A stretch of DNA of 64,000 nucleotides from JBFONV01 sp040779335 (GTDB lineage Bacteria > Pseudomonadota > Gammaproteobacteria > Enterobacterales > Alteromonadaceae), in the NCBI GenBank assembly GCA_040779335.1, contig JBFONV010000005.1, positions 1 through 64,000 on the forward strand. Reading direction: 5' to 3'. Positions within the stretch are counted from its first letter, which is position 1, and the number at the start of each line of letters is the position of its first letter. The position numbers and the translations under genes are program-made. Under the pieces are notes generated by a model that saw only the letters and a list, made by a program, of their open reading frames with translations, was not told the origin of the DNA and did no database searches. Shown here one piece after another: positions 35,008-43,913 of this stretch.

Positions 35008-38000
35008 CTAAGGTTCCAGCCGTTCAGCTTGTTCTAACTCAGTTTGTAGACGTTTTGTTTCATCAGCACGTGGCTTGGTAAAACGTGCAAGTGCTAAATA
35101 CAATACTGGCGTGAGATAAAGTGTAAATACTACTGCTATACCTAAACCACCAAACACAACCCATCCTATCGCACTGCGAGCTTCTGCTCCCGCGCCGCTG
35201 GATAAAATTAGCGGCAGTGACCCTAACAATGTTGAGAGTAATGTCATAGTAATAGGTCGTAATCGTACACTTGCCGCCTGCTCTACCGCTTTACGTACTT
35301 CATAACCTTTATCACGTAATTGGTCAGCAAACTCCACGAGTAAAATGGCATTTTTTGCGAGCAACCCAATCAGCATGACTAAGCCAATTTGTGAGTAAAT
35401 ATTAATGGAAGTACCGGTTAAATAGAGGGCAAATAAAGCAGCGGCGATGCCAAAAGGTACAGTCGCCATGACCACCACCGCACTGTTGACACTTTCAAAT
35501 TGTGCTGCCAGTACTAATAAAACGATCACAAAGGCCAGCACGTAGGTCAAGGTAACCTCTCGCGCGGTTTCTTCAAAGGTTAACGCTTCACCCAAGAAAA
35601 TTAGTCCAATGTTGCTCGGTAAATTTTTTTCGCCTAGATTGCGCAATTGCTCAACCACTTGTTGCATGGGCAAGTCATCAGGTAGCTCCATTTCAAGTTC
35701 AATAGCACGGCGCTGCATTTTGCGTTCTAATTCAGCAGCAACACCTTCTTCAGAGATATAGGCCAAACTCGACAATGGCACTAAGCTGCCACTGCTTGAG
35801 CCAACATATAAGTTCGCCAAGTCGGTTGGATCTTTTACTTGCTCGACTTGCGCCTGTAAAACAAGCGGAATAGCTTGATCGCCAACGTTTAAATCGGCGA
35901 TGTCATCACCATTAATTGCCACGCGTAATGTCGTTGCAATATCAGATAATGGCACACCTAGCTCTTGGGCTCTGCGACGATCTATATTCACCCTAAGTTG
36001 AGGCTGAGTTGGCTGATATGAGATTCGTGGCATACCAAGCTCAGGGATTTTCTCTTGGATAATCTTAGAAAAATTCTGAGCCGCAGCAAAAATTTCATCG
36101 TAACTTTGGCCAGTTAAGGCAATTTCAAGCCCGCCACCTTGGCCACGTAAATTTAGACTGTTAGAACCAAAGGCTCTCGCCGGTGCACCGGGTATTGCAG
36201 AGAGCGGCCCTCTAATTTCCTGAATAATTTCTTGTTGTGTTCGCGAACGTTCATCCCAGTTTTTTAACGGCACTGTAATGAAGACTAAATTTGGATCCCA
36301 TTGACCTACCACTGTATAAATAGAGTCAATATCGCCACCGTCAACATAGGGCAGCAGAATATCTTCCATCTTATTAGCTTGGCGATCCATAAAGTTCAAA
36401 CCTACACCATCTGGGCCACGAGCAAATATACGTACACTACCACGGTCTTCAGATGGCATCAGTTCGTTATCCAACACGTTGTAAAGACTAATGGCTGCTG
36501 ATGCGGCAATTAAACTAGCAATAAAAACTAGCCACGCTTTATTAAGTGCAAGGTGTAAAGAACGCTGGTACCAACCCAGCATTGTATTACCAAACGCGGC
36601 TAAATGTTTGGTTTTATTTATTTTTACTGGCAAGCGGGCAGTAAGCGCTGGCACTAAAGATAAGGCAACAAAAGACGAAATAATCACAGAAATCGCCAAT
36701 ACACCACCAAACTCTCTAAACAAGCGGCCAGCCGTTGAGGGTAAAAATGCAATAGGGATAAACACCGCGACCAAAACTGCTGTCGTGGCGACAACTGCAA
36801 AAAAGACTTCTCGAGTGCCGATAACCGCAGCAGCTCGAGCACCTAAACCCATGCTGCGTCGACGCTGTATATTTTCGGTTACCACGATAGCATCATCGAC
36901 TATTAAACCTGTGGCTAAGACAAGCGCTAACAAAGTAAGAATGTTAATTGAAAAACCCATCAACCAAATGGCTGCCAAAGCCCCAATCAAAGATACTGGT
37001 ATCGACAAAGCAGGTACTATTGTCGCGCGTCCAGAGCCAATAAATAGCCATAACGTCGCCACGACTAATACGACTGTTAACAATAGTGAGGTAATAACTT
37101 CACGCACCGAACCACGGATGAACTCGGCATCATCAGAAGTAACCTGTATCTGTAATTCAGGAAAACGGCTTTCAATACGTTTGACCAAAGCAAGTACTTC
37201 GTCAGAAATTTCAATTGTATTAGAGCGCGCTTGACGAATAACGCCCAAGCCGATAACGGGCTTACCATCAAGTCGCACCATACTTAGCGCATCGGCAGGA
37301 CCAAAGAAGACAGTGGCGACATCGCCAATACGTGTGTCGTCACGGATAATAATGTCGGAAACTTGTTCTGCGCTAATAGATGTAGCATCGGCGCGGACAA
37401 TAAGTTGTTGATCGGTTGACTTCATACTACCGGCAGGAACATCAAATGGTGCTTGACGCAGCGCTGCGGCTACGTCTGTAACAGACAAGTTAAAGCTCGT
37501 TAAACGAAGTGGATCTAATAAAACGCGTAATACCCGCTCACGGTCGCCATTTAAGCGCACATCTGCCACGCCAGGAATACTTAAAAATAGCGGCGCTAAA
37601 TCAGTTTCTACTCGTTCGGTTAGACTCTCTAGGTCAAGTGTTTTACTCGACACTGCAATGCTTACCACCGATTGCGCATCGTTATCAGCTTTAATAATCG
37701 CTAAGCGTTCAACCGTATCTGGCAGTTCTCGTTGTATTCGACTTACCGCTTCGCGAATTTCATTGGCGGCATCTTCTAAATCAATACCTGGACGAAATTC
37801 GACTCTTACTCGCGAGCTTTCCTCTTCGCTAGACGCATTTATTGATTTAACACCACTAACGCGGGCGACCGCACCTTCGAGTTTACTAGTCACTTCGGTA
37901 TCGACGGTTTCAGGAGAACCGCCAGGAAAATAGGCAGTAACCGATACAATGGGGCGGTCTACATCGGGTAACTCACGAACTTCAATCGCATTAAATGCCG

Positions 38001-38100
38001 CTAAGCCGGCAATGATAATCAGTAAGTTGAGAACAACAATCAATACAGGCCGACGAATAGATAGTGATGGCAAATCATTTCGGTCTAAAGGCTGGCTCAT
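35008..38100 (-). CDS. RND-family efflux pump, inner-membrane transporter
   Basis: A 1030-residue HAE1-type RND transporter driven by protons. The N-terminal segment LSIRRPVLIVVLNLLIIIAGLAAF and the periplasmic ELPDVDRPIVSVTAYFPGGSP are typical. The proton relay shows as Asp-Asp in TM4 (GLIVDDAIVVTENIQRR) and Lys in TM10 (GLLAKNAILLVEFADQL). Substrates are not predictable. The start overlaps the fusion-protein gene by 4 bp (ATGA). No TolC-like outer-membrane gene is adjacent, so a shared channel is presumed. Confidence 0.96.
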   Translation of the reverse strand: MSQPLDRNDLPSLSIRRPVLIVVLNLLIIIAGLAAFNAIEVRELPDVDRPIVSVTAYFPGGSPETVDTEVTSKLEGAVARVSGVKSINASSEEESSRVRVEFRPGIDLEDAANEIREAVSRIQRELPDTVERLAIIKADNDAQSVVSIAVSSKTLDLESLTERVETDLAPLFLSIPGVADVRLNGDRERVLRVLLDPLRLTSFNLSVTDVAAALRQAPFDVPAGSMKSTDQQLIVRADATSISAEQVSDIIIRDDTRIGDVATVFFGPADALSMVRLDGKPVIGLGVIRQARSNTIEISDEVLALVKRIESRFPELQIQVTSDDAEFIRGSVREVITSLLLTVVLVVATLWLFIGSGRATIVPALSIPVSLIGALAAIWLMGFSINILTLLALVLATGLIVDDAIVVTENIQRRRSMGLGARAAAVIGTREVFFAVVATTAVLVAVFIPIAFLPSTAGRLFREFGGVLAISVIISSFVALSLVPALTARLPVKINKTKHLAAFGNTMLGWYQRSLHLALNKAWLVFIASLIAASAAISLYNVLDNELMPSEDRGSVRIFARGPDGVGLNFMDRQANKMEDILLPYVDGGDIDSIYTVVGQWDPNLVFITVPLKNWDERSRTQQEIIQEIRGPLSAIPGAPARAFGSNSLNLRGQGGGLEIALTGQSYDEIFAAAQNFSKIIQEKIPELGMPRISYQPTQPQLRVNIDRRRAQELGVPLSDIATTLRVAINGDDIADLNVGDQAIPLVLQAQVEQVKDPTDLANLYVGSSSGSLVPLSSLAYISEEGVAAELERKMQRRAIELEMELPDDLPMQQVVEQLRNLGEKNLPSNIGLIFLGEALTFEETAREVTLTYVLAFVIVLLVLAAQFESVNSAVVVMATVPFGIAAALFALYLTGTSINIYSQIGLVMLIGLLAKNAILLVEFADQLRDKGYEVRKAVEQAASVRLRPITMTLLSTLLGSLPLILSSGAGAEARSAIGWVVFGGLGIAVVFTLYLTPVLYLALARFTKPRADETKRLQTELEQAERLEP

Positions 38101-39146
38101 AGGTTAGCTACCCGTGTTTGGGTTTTCTCTGATGTTGCTACTTTTACGCTTTGCCCTTCGCGGAGCCTTTGTATGCCCTCTACGATTAACTGATCGGTAG
38201 CTGTTAATCTGCCTGATACTAATAAGCGGCCGCTTAAACGTTGCTGAATTTGTATATCAACTTTTTTAGCTTTGCCATTTTCTGACAACCACACGTAAGC
38301 ACTTGTTGCTCCCCACATTAACGATGCTTCAGGAATAACAGCATATTCATCGCCTGCAAGTTGCAACGTAACTCGAAAACTCATGCCGGGGCGATACAGG
38401 TCAGCTTTATTATCTAATAAAGCTCTAACGCGAATGCTGCGATTCGAAAGATTGATCCGCGAGTCAACTTCCGTAATATCAGCTTTGATACGCTGCCCTT
38501 GCGTTTGCCAAGGTTCAAGTTCCACGCTAGCATTACCCTGCAATATTGGCAGTGCAGCCTCTGGCACATTAAAATTTATCAGCAATTGTTCCCTATGATC
38601 TATCGTAGTAATAGCGGTTTGTAAGCCAATACGATCGCCCAGTTCAACATCTGTTAATCCAACTACGCCAGAAAATGGCGCCCTTACCGTTCTGTCTTCT
38701 AGCTCGGTTTTAACTTCGGTTAACCGCACTTTAAGCAAGTCTCGCGCTGTCATTGCATCATCTAAATCGCTTTGTGCAATAGCACCTTTTTCACGACTTT
38801 CCTTCAAGCGGATAACGGTGCGTTCAGCATCAGCAAGCTGAATAGTAACGCGTTCTAAGGCAATTTTTTGACGACGAGAATCTAATTCAAGTAACACTTC
38901 TTTCGCCTGAACATACTGGCCCGGTTCAAAATTTACCGCCGTTACTTTGTCTGCGACTGCGGGATACACCACCACTGATTGAATAGCCTCGGCAGTGCCA
39001 ACAGCTTCTATCCGACTGGTTTTTTGCTCAAAACTGATAGGCGCGGTAATGACATTAGCGGCACGACTAGCGCGAGAATCCTGTGCCTGCACTTGGCAAA
39101 CTGTTAATACTGCAAACAGTAAGATTGGGTGGCGTATCAATGCCAT
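38097..39146 (-). CDS. RND efflux periplasmic adaptor (membrane fusion protein)
   Basis: A 349-residue HlyD/MFP-type adaptor. A signal peptide (MALIRHPILLFAVLTVCQVQA) is followed by a barrel-sandwich half (VVYPAVADKVTAVNFEPGQYVQAKEVLLELD), a coiled hairpin (about 85-150), the second half TVRAPFSGVVGLTDVELGDRI, and a membrane-proximal beta domain ending LTATDQLIVEGIQRLREGQSV. It bridges the RND pump to an outer-membrane channel. It is first in the two-gene operon; the 296 bp to its right hold its promoter. Confidence 0.95.
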   Translation of the reverse strand: MALIRHPILLFAVLTVCQVQAQDSRASRAANVITAPISFEQKTSRIEAVGTAEAIQSVVVYPAVADKVTAVNFEPGQYVQAKEVLLELDSRRQKIALERVTIQLADAERTVIRLKESREKGAIAQSDLDDAMTARDLLKVRLTEVKTELEDRTVRAPFSGVVGLTDVELGDRIGLQTAITTIDHREQLLINFNVPEAALPILQGNASVELEPWQTQGQRIKADITEVDSRINLSNRSIRVRALLDNKADLYRPGMSFRVTLQLAGDEYAVIPEASLMWGATSAYVWLSENGKAKKVDIQIQQRLSGRLLVSGRLTATDQLIVEGIQRLREGQSVKVATSEKTQTRVANL

Positions 39147-39442
39147 GTTATTTCCTTAAATTTTGTCTAAAGTTATCTAATGATAAATATACGGTTTTAT
39201 CTGTGAAATTGATCAGTAAGCAGGAATCATTCTCGATGAAAGGTATTTATTTGGCGACAGGTGACAATATTTACTAACTTATGAAGCAGAATAAGTTAGG
39301 GTTACGCCAATAGGAGCCGATTGATGTCTTTAATTACAATAACATCGGCAAACGTTTTACTAGCAAAATATAAATTTACCTTAATAAATTTTTAGTTATG
39401 AATTATCGTTAAAACTTGATGCTCTAACCACCGGTATAAAGC

Positions 39443-39832
39443 TCACAAAGATATTGATTGCTGATCTTTCTTGGTCATTTTACTGACTACCAATAGATAC
39501 GAATTATCCATCATCCGTTCAATTTCACCCAGTGGAATAGTGTCATCTAATATCACTGAGTTCCATTGTGCTTTATTCATATGGTAACCAGGAAGCACAG
39601 CAGGAAATATATCTCGAAGTATCTGTGCTTCATCAGGATCACATTTTAAATTCATCCAAAAATACTTTTTGGCTTCATCGCTAGCATCTGCGCTTTTCGC
39701 AGTGCCACCATGGGCAATGGTCGCAAACATTTTATTTTTGACCCTAAACACCTTTACGTCTTCACCAAAAGGATAGTCCATGGTTGTTTTAGGCTTAGCT
39801 AACAAATACGCCTGTGCTTGCCGTTCGTTCAT
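39443..39832 (-). CDS. MmcQ/YjbR-family protein
   Basis: A 129-residue protein of the MmcQ/YjbR family (cyanophage-type CyaY-like fold). The start motif AYLLAKPKTTMDYPFGEDVKVF, the middle KMFATIAHG, YFWMNLKCDPDEAQ and the closing LPGYHMNKAQWNSV and MMDNSYLLVVSKM are those of the family. The ATG at 39832 is preferred over the longer frame to 39895, which overlaps the Nramp gene. Biochemical role is not established; some members are linked to DNA binding. Four decayed tails of this gene are scattered to the left, so this is the only intact copy here. Confidence 0.9.
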   Translation of the reverse strand: MNERQAQAYLLAKPKTTMDYPFGEDVKVFRVKNKMFATIAHGGTAKSADASDEAKKYFWMNLKCDPDEAQILRDIFPAVLPGYHMNKAQWNSVILDDTIPLGEIERMMDNSYLLVVSKMTKKDQQSISL

Positions 39833-39869
39833 CTGTAAAGCATTTCCTATGGGTATTTTACTGTTAATT

Positions 39870-41090
39870 TTAGAACAAACCAAAAGAACGGGCAATCAGT
39901 CGTATACCCAGCACGGCTGTTAGTAATACCACACCACCACCGAGCAAGTTAGCAGTTAACGTGTTGGAATACTTACCTAAAAGTTTCTTATGATTCATGG
40001 CATAAAGTAAAAAACTCGCCACAATTGGCAACAACAGGCCATTAGCAAATTGTGCCAACAGAATAATTTCAATGGGCTTGATATTGGTCATTGCCAAAGT
40101 TGCGCCGGCTAAAACAATACTCAGACTGACAAATTTAAAGGCTTTTGATTGCGTTCCCCCTTTAAATTGCATGATTTCTGAAATCGCATAACCAGTAGCC
40201 AAAGGCGCAGTAATAACACTACTTAGGCCCGCAGCAAACATGCCGATGCCTAATAAATATCGCGAAAATGAACCAAAAAGTGGTTCAAATTGTTGCGCCA
40301 TATCCGATGCACTATTCACCGCAATACCATGCGCAAACATGCTGGCGGCAGCGGTTGACACCACTAAAATTGCGATTAAACCACCTAAGCCAATTGAAAT
40401 TATCGTATCGGTTCTCGCCTGCACTAAATTATCGGCATTCTGCCAATGGTTTTTAGCGGCAGAGGCATGTAAGAATAAGTTATAAGGAACCACCGTTGTA
40501 CCAATTAACGCGATAACTGTTAGTAAACTTCCGTCGGGGATACTCGGCGTAAACATGCCAGACAGCATGCTTAACAATTGTGGTTGTACAACAAAAAAAG
40601 TAAGTACAAATGACAACGCCATTAACAACACTAAGCCGATTAACACGCGCTCAATTTGTTTATAACTCCCGCGCAATAGTATCAATGCGCCAAGTAAACT
40701 TAAGGTGATAATGGCAGTACTAAAAATCCAGTCATTTTGCTCGGTAATGGCTTCAATACCCAGTGCAGCACCAGCAAGATTACCCGCTTCATAAGCGGAA
40801 TTACCACCATATAATGCAACAATAATCAGTACAATCAATGGCCATTTAAAAATGGAGTTTTGTAGCGCATCTAATAGTACTTCCCCCAAGCCCTTTTGCG
40901 TGATGGTGCCTAAACGGGACGACATATCTTGTAAAACAATGGTAGCGATGGTGGCAAAAACCAGCGCCCACAATAAAGTGTAACCAAAATTAGCACCGGC
41001 GAGCGTGCAAGCTGTAATAGTTCCAGGGCCGATAAATGCAGCAGTAACCAGTATGCCTGGCCCTAAATTTTTAAGTTTATTGATCAACAA
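39870..41090 (-). CDS. Nramp-family divalent metal transporter-like protein
   Basis: A 406-residue inner-membrane protein of the Nramp superfamily with about eleven hydrophobic segments. TM1 reads LVTAAFIGPGTITACTLAG and TM6 ALIGTTVVPYNLFLHASAA. Classical Nramp/MntH proteins have DPGN in TM1 and MPH in TM6 as the Mn/Fe site; both are replaced here (GPGT, VPY). Such changed sites are known in Nramp-related Mg transporters and in an uncharacterised bacterial branch, so the ion is uncertain. It precedes yjbR by 37 bp on the same strand, and this pair is duplicated in decayed form at relic C. Confidence 0.92.
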   Translation of the reverse strand: MLINKLKNLGPGILVTAAFIGPGTITACTLAGANFGYTLLWALVFATIATIVLQDMSSRLGTITQKGLGEVLLDALQNSIFKWPLIVLIIVALYGGNSAYEAGNLAGAALGIEAITEQNDWIFSTAIITLSLLGALILLRGSYKQIERVLIGLVLLMALSFVLTFFVVQPQLLSMLSGMFTPSIPDGSLLTVIALIGTTVVPYNLFLHASAAKNHWQNADNLVQARTDTIISIGLGGLIAILVVSTAAASMFAHGIAVNSASDMAQQFEPLFGSFSRYLLGIGMFAAGLSSVITAPLATGYAISEIMQFKGGTQSKAFKFVSLSIVLAGATLAMTNIKPIEIILLAQFANGLLLPIVASFLLYAMNHKKLLGKYSNTLTANLLGGGVVLLTAVLGIRLIARSFGLF

Positions 41091-41650
41091 AATTTCACCC
41101 TTTTGGGTTAGTGTATAATCAAAAGTTACCGCTAGTGAAATAATTTTATACTTAAAGAAAAACCCAACCTAAATAAACACCCTGATAAAAAAAATAGATC
41201 ATTTAAATGCAAGACCAATTCATATCAGCGTCGGAAAGTTTAGCATCGACGTTACTAGATTTAGGGGGGATTCATCACCAGACATAATTGATGCTAGCAT
41301 TTTTGCTGACACACATTGCATTACTTAATCGCGTACCTTGCATATAGTTGTTGATATGCTGACAGAAAAATAAGGTGAGAACAGGGGGTCTTCGTTTTGC
41401 CAAGTCAAACCAATATGGAAATATTTATAAAACAGCCAATGATGCTCTTTTCTTTACACCAATATTTTTTAACCAAACACATTAAACGAATCGAAATTAT
41501 CTTCTCACTATTTTTAAAAAAATTGATATTGTCTAAAAATACAACTGTTCTGTTAATTTTATCTTACATTTTATACGCATTACCTATTAATAGATGACAA
41601 TTTTTCAGACAGTGGCACAATACTATGGTATTTATCAAAAAGGATCATCG
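41091..41650. other. Long intergenic region between the divergent Nramp-type and protease genes
   Basis: A/T-rich and without a supported gene. It must contain the promoters of both flanking genes. A 26-codon frame at 41207-41287 and a 66-codon frame from 41397 exist but have no ribosome site or family match. Confidence 0.4.
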
Positions 41651-42904
41651 ATGAAAGGTTTTTTAGTTTTGTTGCTTATGTCTTTATCTTGCAGCTTATC
41701 AGCAACAGAGCAAGCGGAAGAAATATTTAAGCAGCTGGCTCCGTCATTGTACCAAATAAAATTAATTGATCAGGCGAGTGGCGAAAAATCGTCAATCGGC
41801 TCTGGTTTTCAAATTTCTAGTGATGGTTTAATTGCCACTAATTACCATGTTATCTCCGGCTATGCACGTCATCCCAAAAAATACAAAATCGAATATTTAG
41901 ATCACCTTGGTAATAAAGGGGCACTTGAGCTTAAAAGCGTTGACGTGATTAATGACCTAGCGCTGGTAAAAAGACAAACCGACGCAGAAATGCCATTTTT
42001 CCCTATCGCAGATACTCCGCCTAAAAAAGGAGAAGAGATCTACTCATTGGGTAACCCACACGATCTAGGGATGATCGTCGTTCCCGGTACATACAATGGT
42101 TTAAAAAGCGAATCGTTCAACGATCGCATTCATTTTACTGGCTCGGTAAACCCTGGTATGAGTGGTGGCCCTGTAGTTAATACTAATACAGAAGTTGTCG
42201 GTATCAATGTCGCCACTTCCGGTAACTCTATCGGTTTTTTGGTGCCCCATGATAAATTGCAATCCTTATATCAAACCTACAAGCTATCACCTCCCGAAAA
42301 TATAGATACACAAATGGCAATGCAATTATCGCAGAACCAAGACAAACTCATTTCCACGATTTTAAATAGCAGCTGGGAAATGAAACACTTAGGACAAGGC
42401 GTTATTCCGACAATTGATGTGCCTTTTATCCGCTGTTGGGGAGAGTCTAATGCCGATAAACCAGACGCGTTAATTTTAGCGGCGGTTGCTAATTGTTCGT
42501 TAGAAGAAAACACTTACATTTCATCTAATTTTTTTACTGGCTCTCTAGAAATGGAATTTCGTTATATGAAGGCAAAAAATATTAACGACACTAAGTTCTA
42601 CCATTTATATGAGAAACATATCAGTCGTGCCGGCGCCGGTAATAAAGCAGGAAAAGAAGATGTTAGTGAATATCAGTGTCATCACGATATTGTTAGCCCT
42701 GTAGATAATAATATTAGAAGTAAAACCATTTTTTGTACGCGTGCCTATAAAGACTTTAATCAGCTTTTTGACGTGCTCTATTTAAGCGCTTCGGTAGATA
42801 AAGACGAGCATGCCATAGTCAGCCACTTTACCATCGCTGGAGTTAAACAAGATACTGCGCTTACATTTACCAAGAAATTTATGGAGTCTGTCTCATGGAA
42901 ATAA
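41651..42904 (+). CDS. Secreted trypsin-like serine protease with extra C-terminal domain
   Basis: A 417-residue protein; the ATG at 41651 has AAAAAGGA upstream and begins a signal peptide (MKGFLVLLLMSLSCSLSA). Residues 25-210 form a trypsin/HtrA-like domain with an evident catalytic triad: His66 (ATNYHVISG), Asp102 (VINDLALVK), Ser171 (NPGMSGGPV). There is no PDZ domain. The remaining roughly 200 residues are of unknown type with several cysteines (RCWGES, NCSLEEN, YQCHHD, IFCTRAY), plausibly disulfide-bonded. The stop overlaps the FHA gene by 10 bp, so the two are coupled. Confidence 0.88.
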   Translation: MKGFLVLLLMSLSCSLSATEQAEEIFKQLAPSLYQIKLIDQASGEKSSIGSGFQISSDGLIATNYHVISGYARHPKKYKIEYLDHLGNKGALELKSVDVINDLALVKRQTDAEMPFFPIADTPPKKGEEIYSLGNPHDLGMIVVPGTYNGLKSESFNDRIHFTGSVNPGMSGGPVVNTNTEVVGINVATSGNSIGFLVPHDKLQSLYQTYKLSPPENIDTQMAMQLSQNQDKLISTILNSSWEMKHLGQGVIPTIDVPFIRCWGESNADKPDALILAAVANCSLEENTYISSNFFTGSLEMEFRYMKAKNINDTKFYHLYEKHISRAGAGNKAGKEDVSEYQCHHDIVSPVDNNIRSKTIFCTRAYKDFNQLFDVLYLSASVDKDEHAIVSHFTIAGVKQDTALTFTKKFMESVSWK

Positions 42905-43854
42905 TCATTGAAGAGATAAGCCGAGGCCATAAACTCATTGGCCGTCATAAGTTTTTACAACAAACAATCAATATTGGTCGTGGTTACAACAACGATGTCA
43001 TCATGACAGATCCACATATTTGCCCCAAGCATTTAAGCATTCATTTTGATGGTGAAAATTGGATTATTAATGATTTGGAATCCATTAATGGTAGTTTTTT
43101 AGAAAAAAACAAACAACCTGCCGACCAGCATATTATTCGTTCAGGTGATGTTGTTAGTATCGGCAAAAGCCAAATCCGGTTTCTTCTCCCAGAACATCCT
43201 GTTGCAGAAAGCATTACTTTTAGTCCGTTCGAAAGTTTAATAGATTTTGCCAGAAATCCTGTTTCACTAATGTTTAGTATTGGCTTGTTTGCCTTTGTTG
43301 CTGGCTACATTTTCTATTTAAACAAACCGCTAGAAGTTAATTTCACTCAATTATTGGTCCCTGCAATTGGGATGACCTTATTGTTCGCATTATGGCCCTG
43401 TACCATTGCTTTCATCTCGCATCTATCCAAAAGCGATGCTCGTGTGATGAGTCAAGTAGGGATATCTTTCGCTTTTTTCAACTTAATGTGGATCAGTGAT
43501 GTTATTGAAAAAATCGTCGATTTTAACCTATCGGGCAATTGGCCATTTGCCTGGTTAATTACCTTATTGCCCATTGGATTGGCTTTCTGTCTGTTTTGGC
43601 TTAATTTTTATATTGGTTTTCATATGTCTCAACAAAGGCGGTTAACGGTTGCAGCAAGCTTAACCGCGCTGTTATTTGGTGGCAGCTTTTTAATTCAATT
43701 AAGTACCCAACCTGAATTTAGCAGCAGACCAAATTACAATGCGACACTGATGACACCAGCGTTTTCCTTTGCGAAAAGCGCAAATGTTGATGAGTTCATT
43801 GACGATACCGAACGATTATTTGTTAAAGCCCAGAAATTGGCCAAAGAAGATTAA
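42895..43854 (+). CDS. FHA-domain membrane protein
   Basis: A 319-residue protein. Residues 1-100 are a forkhead-associated domain: NIGRGYNNDVIM with Gly-Arg at 28-29, HICPKHLSIHFDGENWIIND, and the Asn-Gly of SINGSFL. FHA domains bind phosphothreonine peptides. Residues about 115-245 contain five to six membrane segments (SLMFSIGLFAFVAGYIFYL onward), and the last part is probably periplasmic or cytoplasmic. It has no kinase domain. It is coupled by 10-bp overlap to the secreted protease. Function unknown. Confidence 0.85.
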   Translation: MEIIIEEISRGHKLIGRHKFLQQTINIGRGYNNDVIMTDPHICPKHLSIHFDGENWIINDLESINGSFLEKNKQPADQHIIRSGDVVSIGKSQIRFLLPEHPVAESITFSPFESLIDFARNPVSLMFSIGLFAFVAGYIFYLNKPLEVNFTQLLVPAIGMTLLFALWPCTIAFISHLSKSDARVMSQVGISFAFFNLMWISDVIEKIVDFNLSGNWPFAWLITLLPIGLAFCLFWLNFYIGFHMSQQRRLTVAASLTALLFGGSFLIQLSTQPEFSSRPNYNATLMTPAFSFAKSANVDEFIDDTERLFVKAQKLAKED

Positions 43855-43871
43855 ACAGAATTAACATACGG

Positions 43872-43907
43872 TGATAAAAAAAGCGCCTAAAGGCGCTTTT
43901 TTTATCA
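43872..43907. terminator. Bidirectional terminator between the FHA gene and trpS
   Basis: A 17-bp perfect inverted repeat built on GCGCCT / AGGCGC with seven-base A and T tracts on the two sides. Confidence 0.93.
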
Positions 43908-43913
43908 GTAAAT

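Noticed and set aside
41207..41287. A 26-codon plus-strand frame that looks protein-like
   Set aside because: No ribosome site, no family match, and it lies in a promoter region; length is within chance expectation.
41397..41597. A 66-codon frame upstream of the trypsin-like protease gene
   Set aside because: TTG start without a ribosome site and a composition that follows the local A/T richness; no recognisable features.
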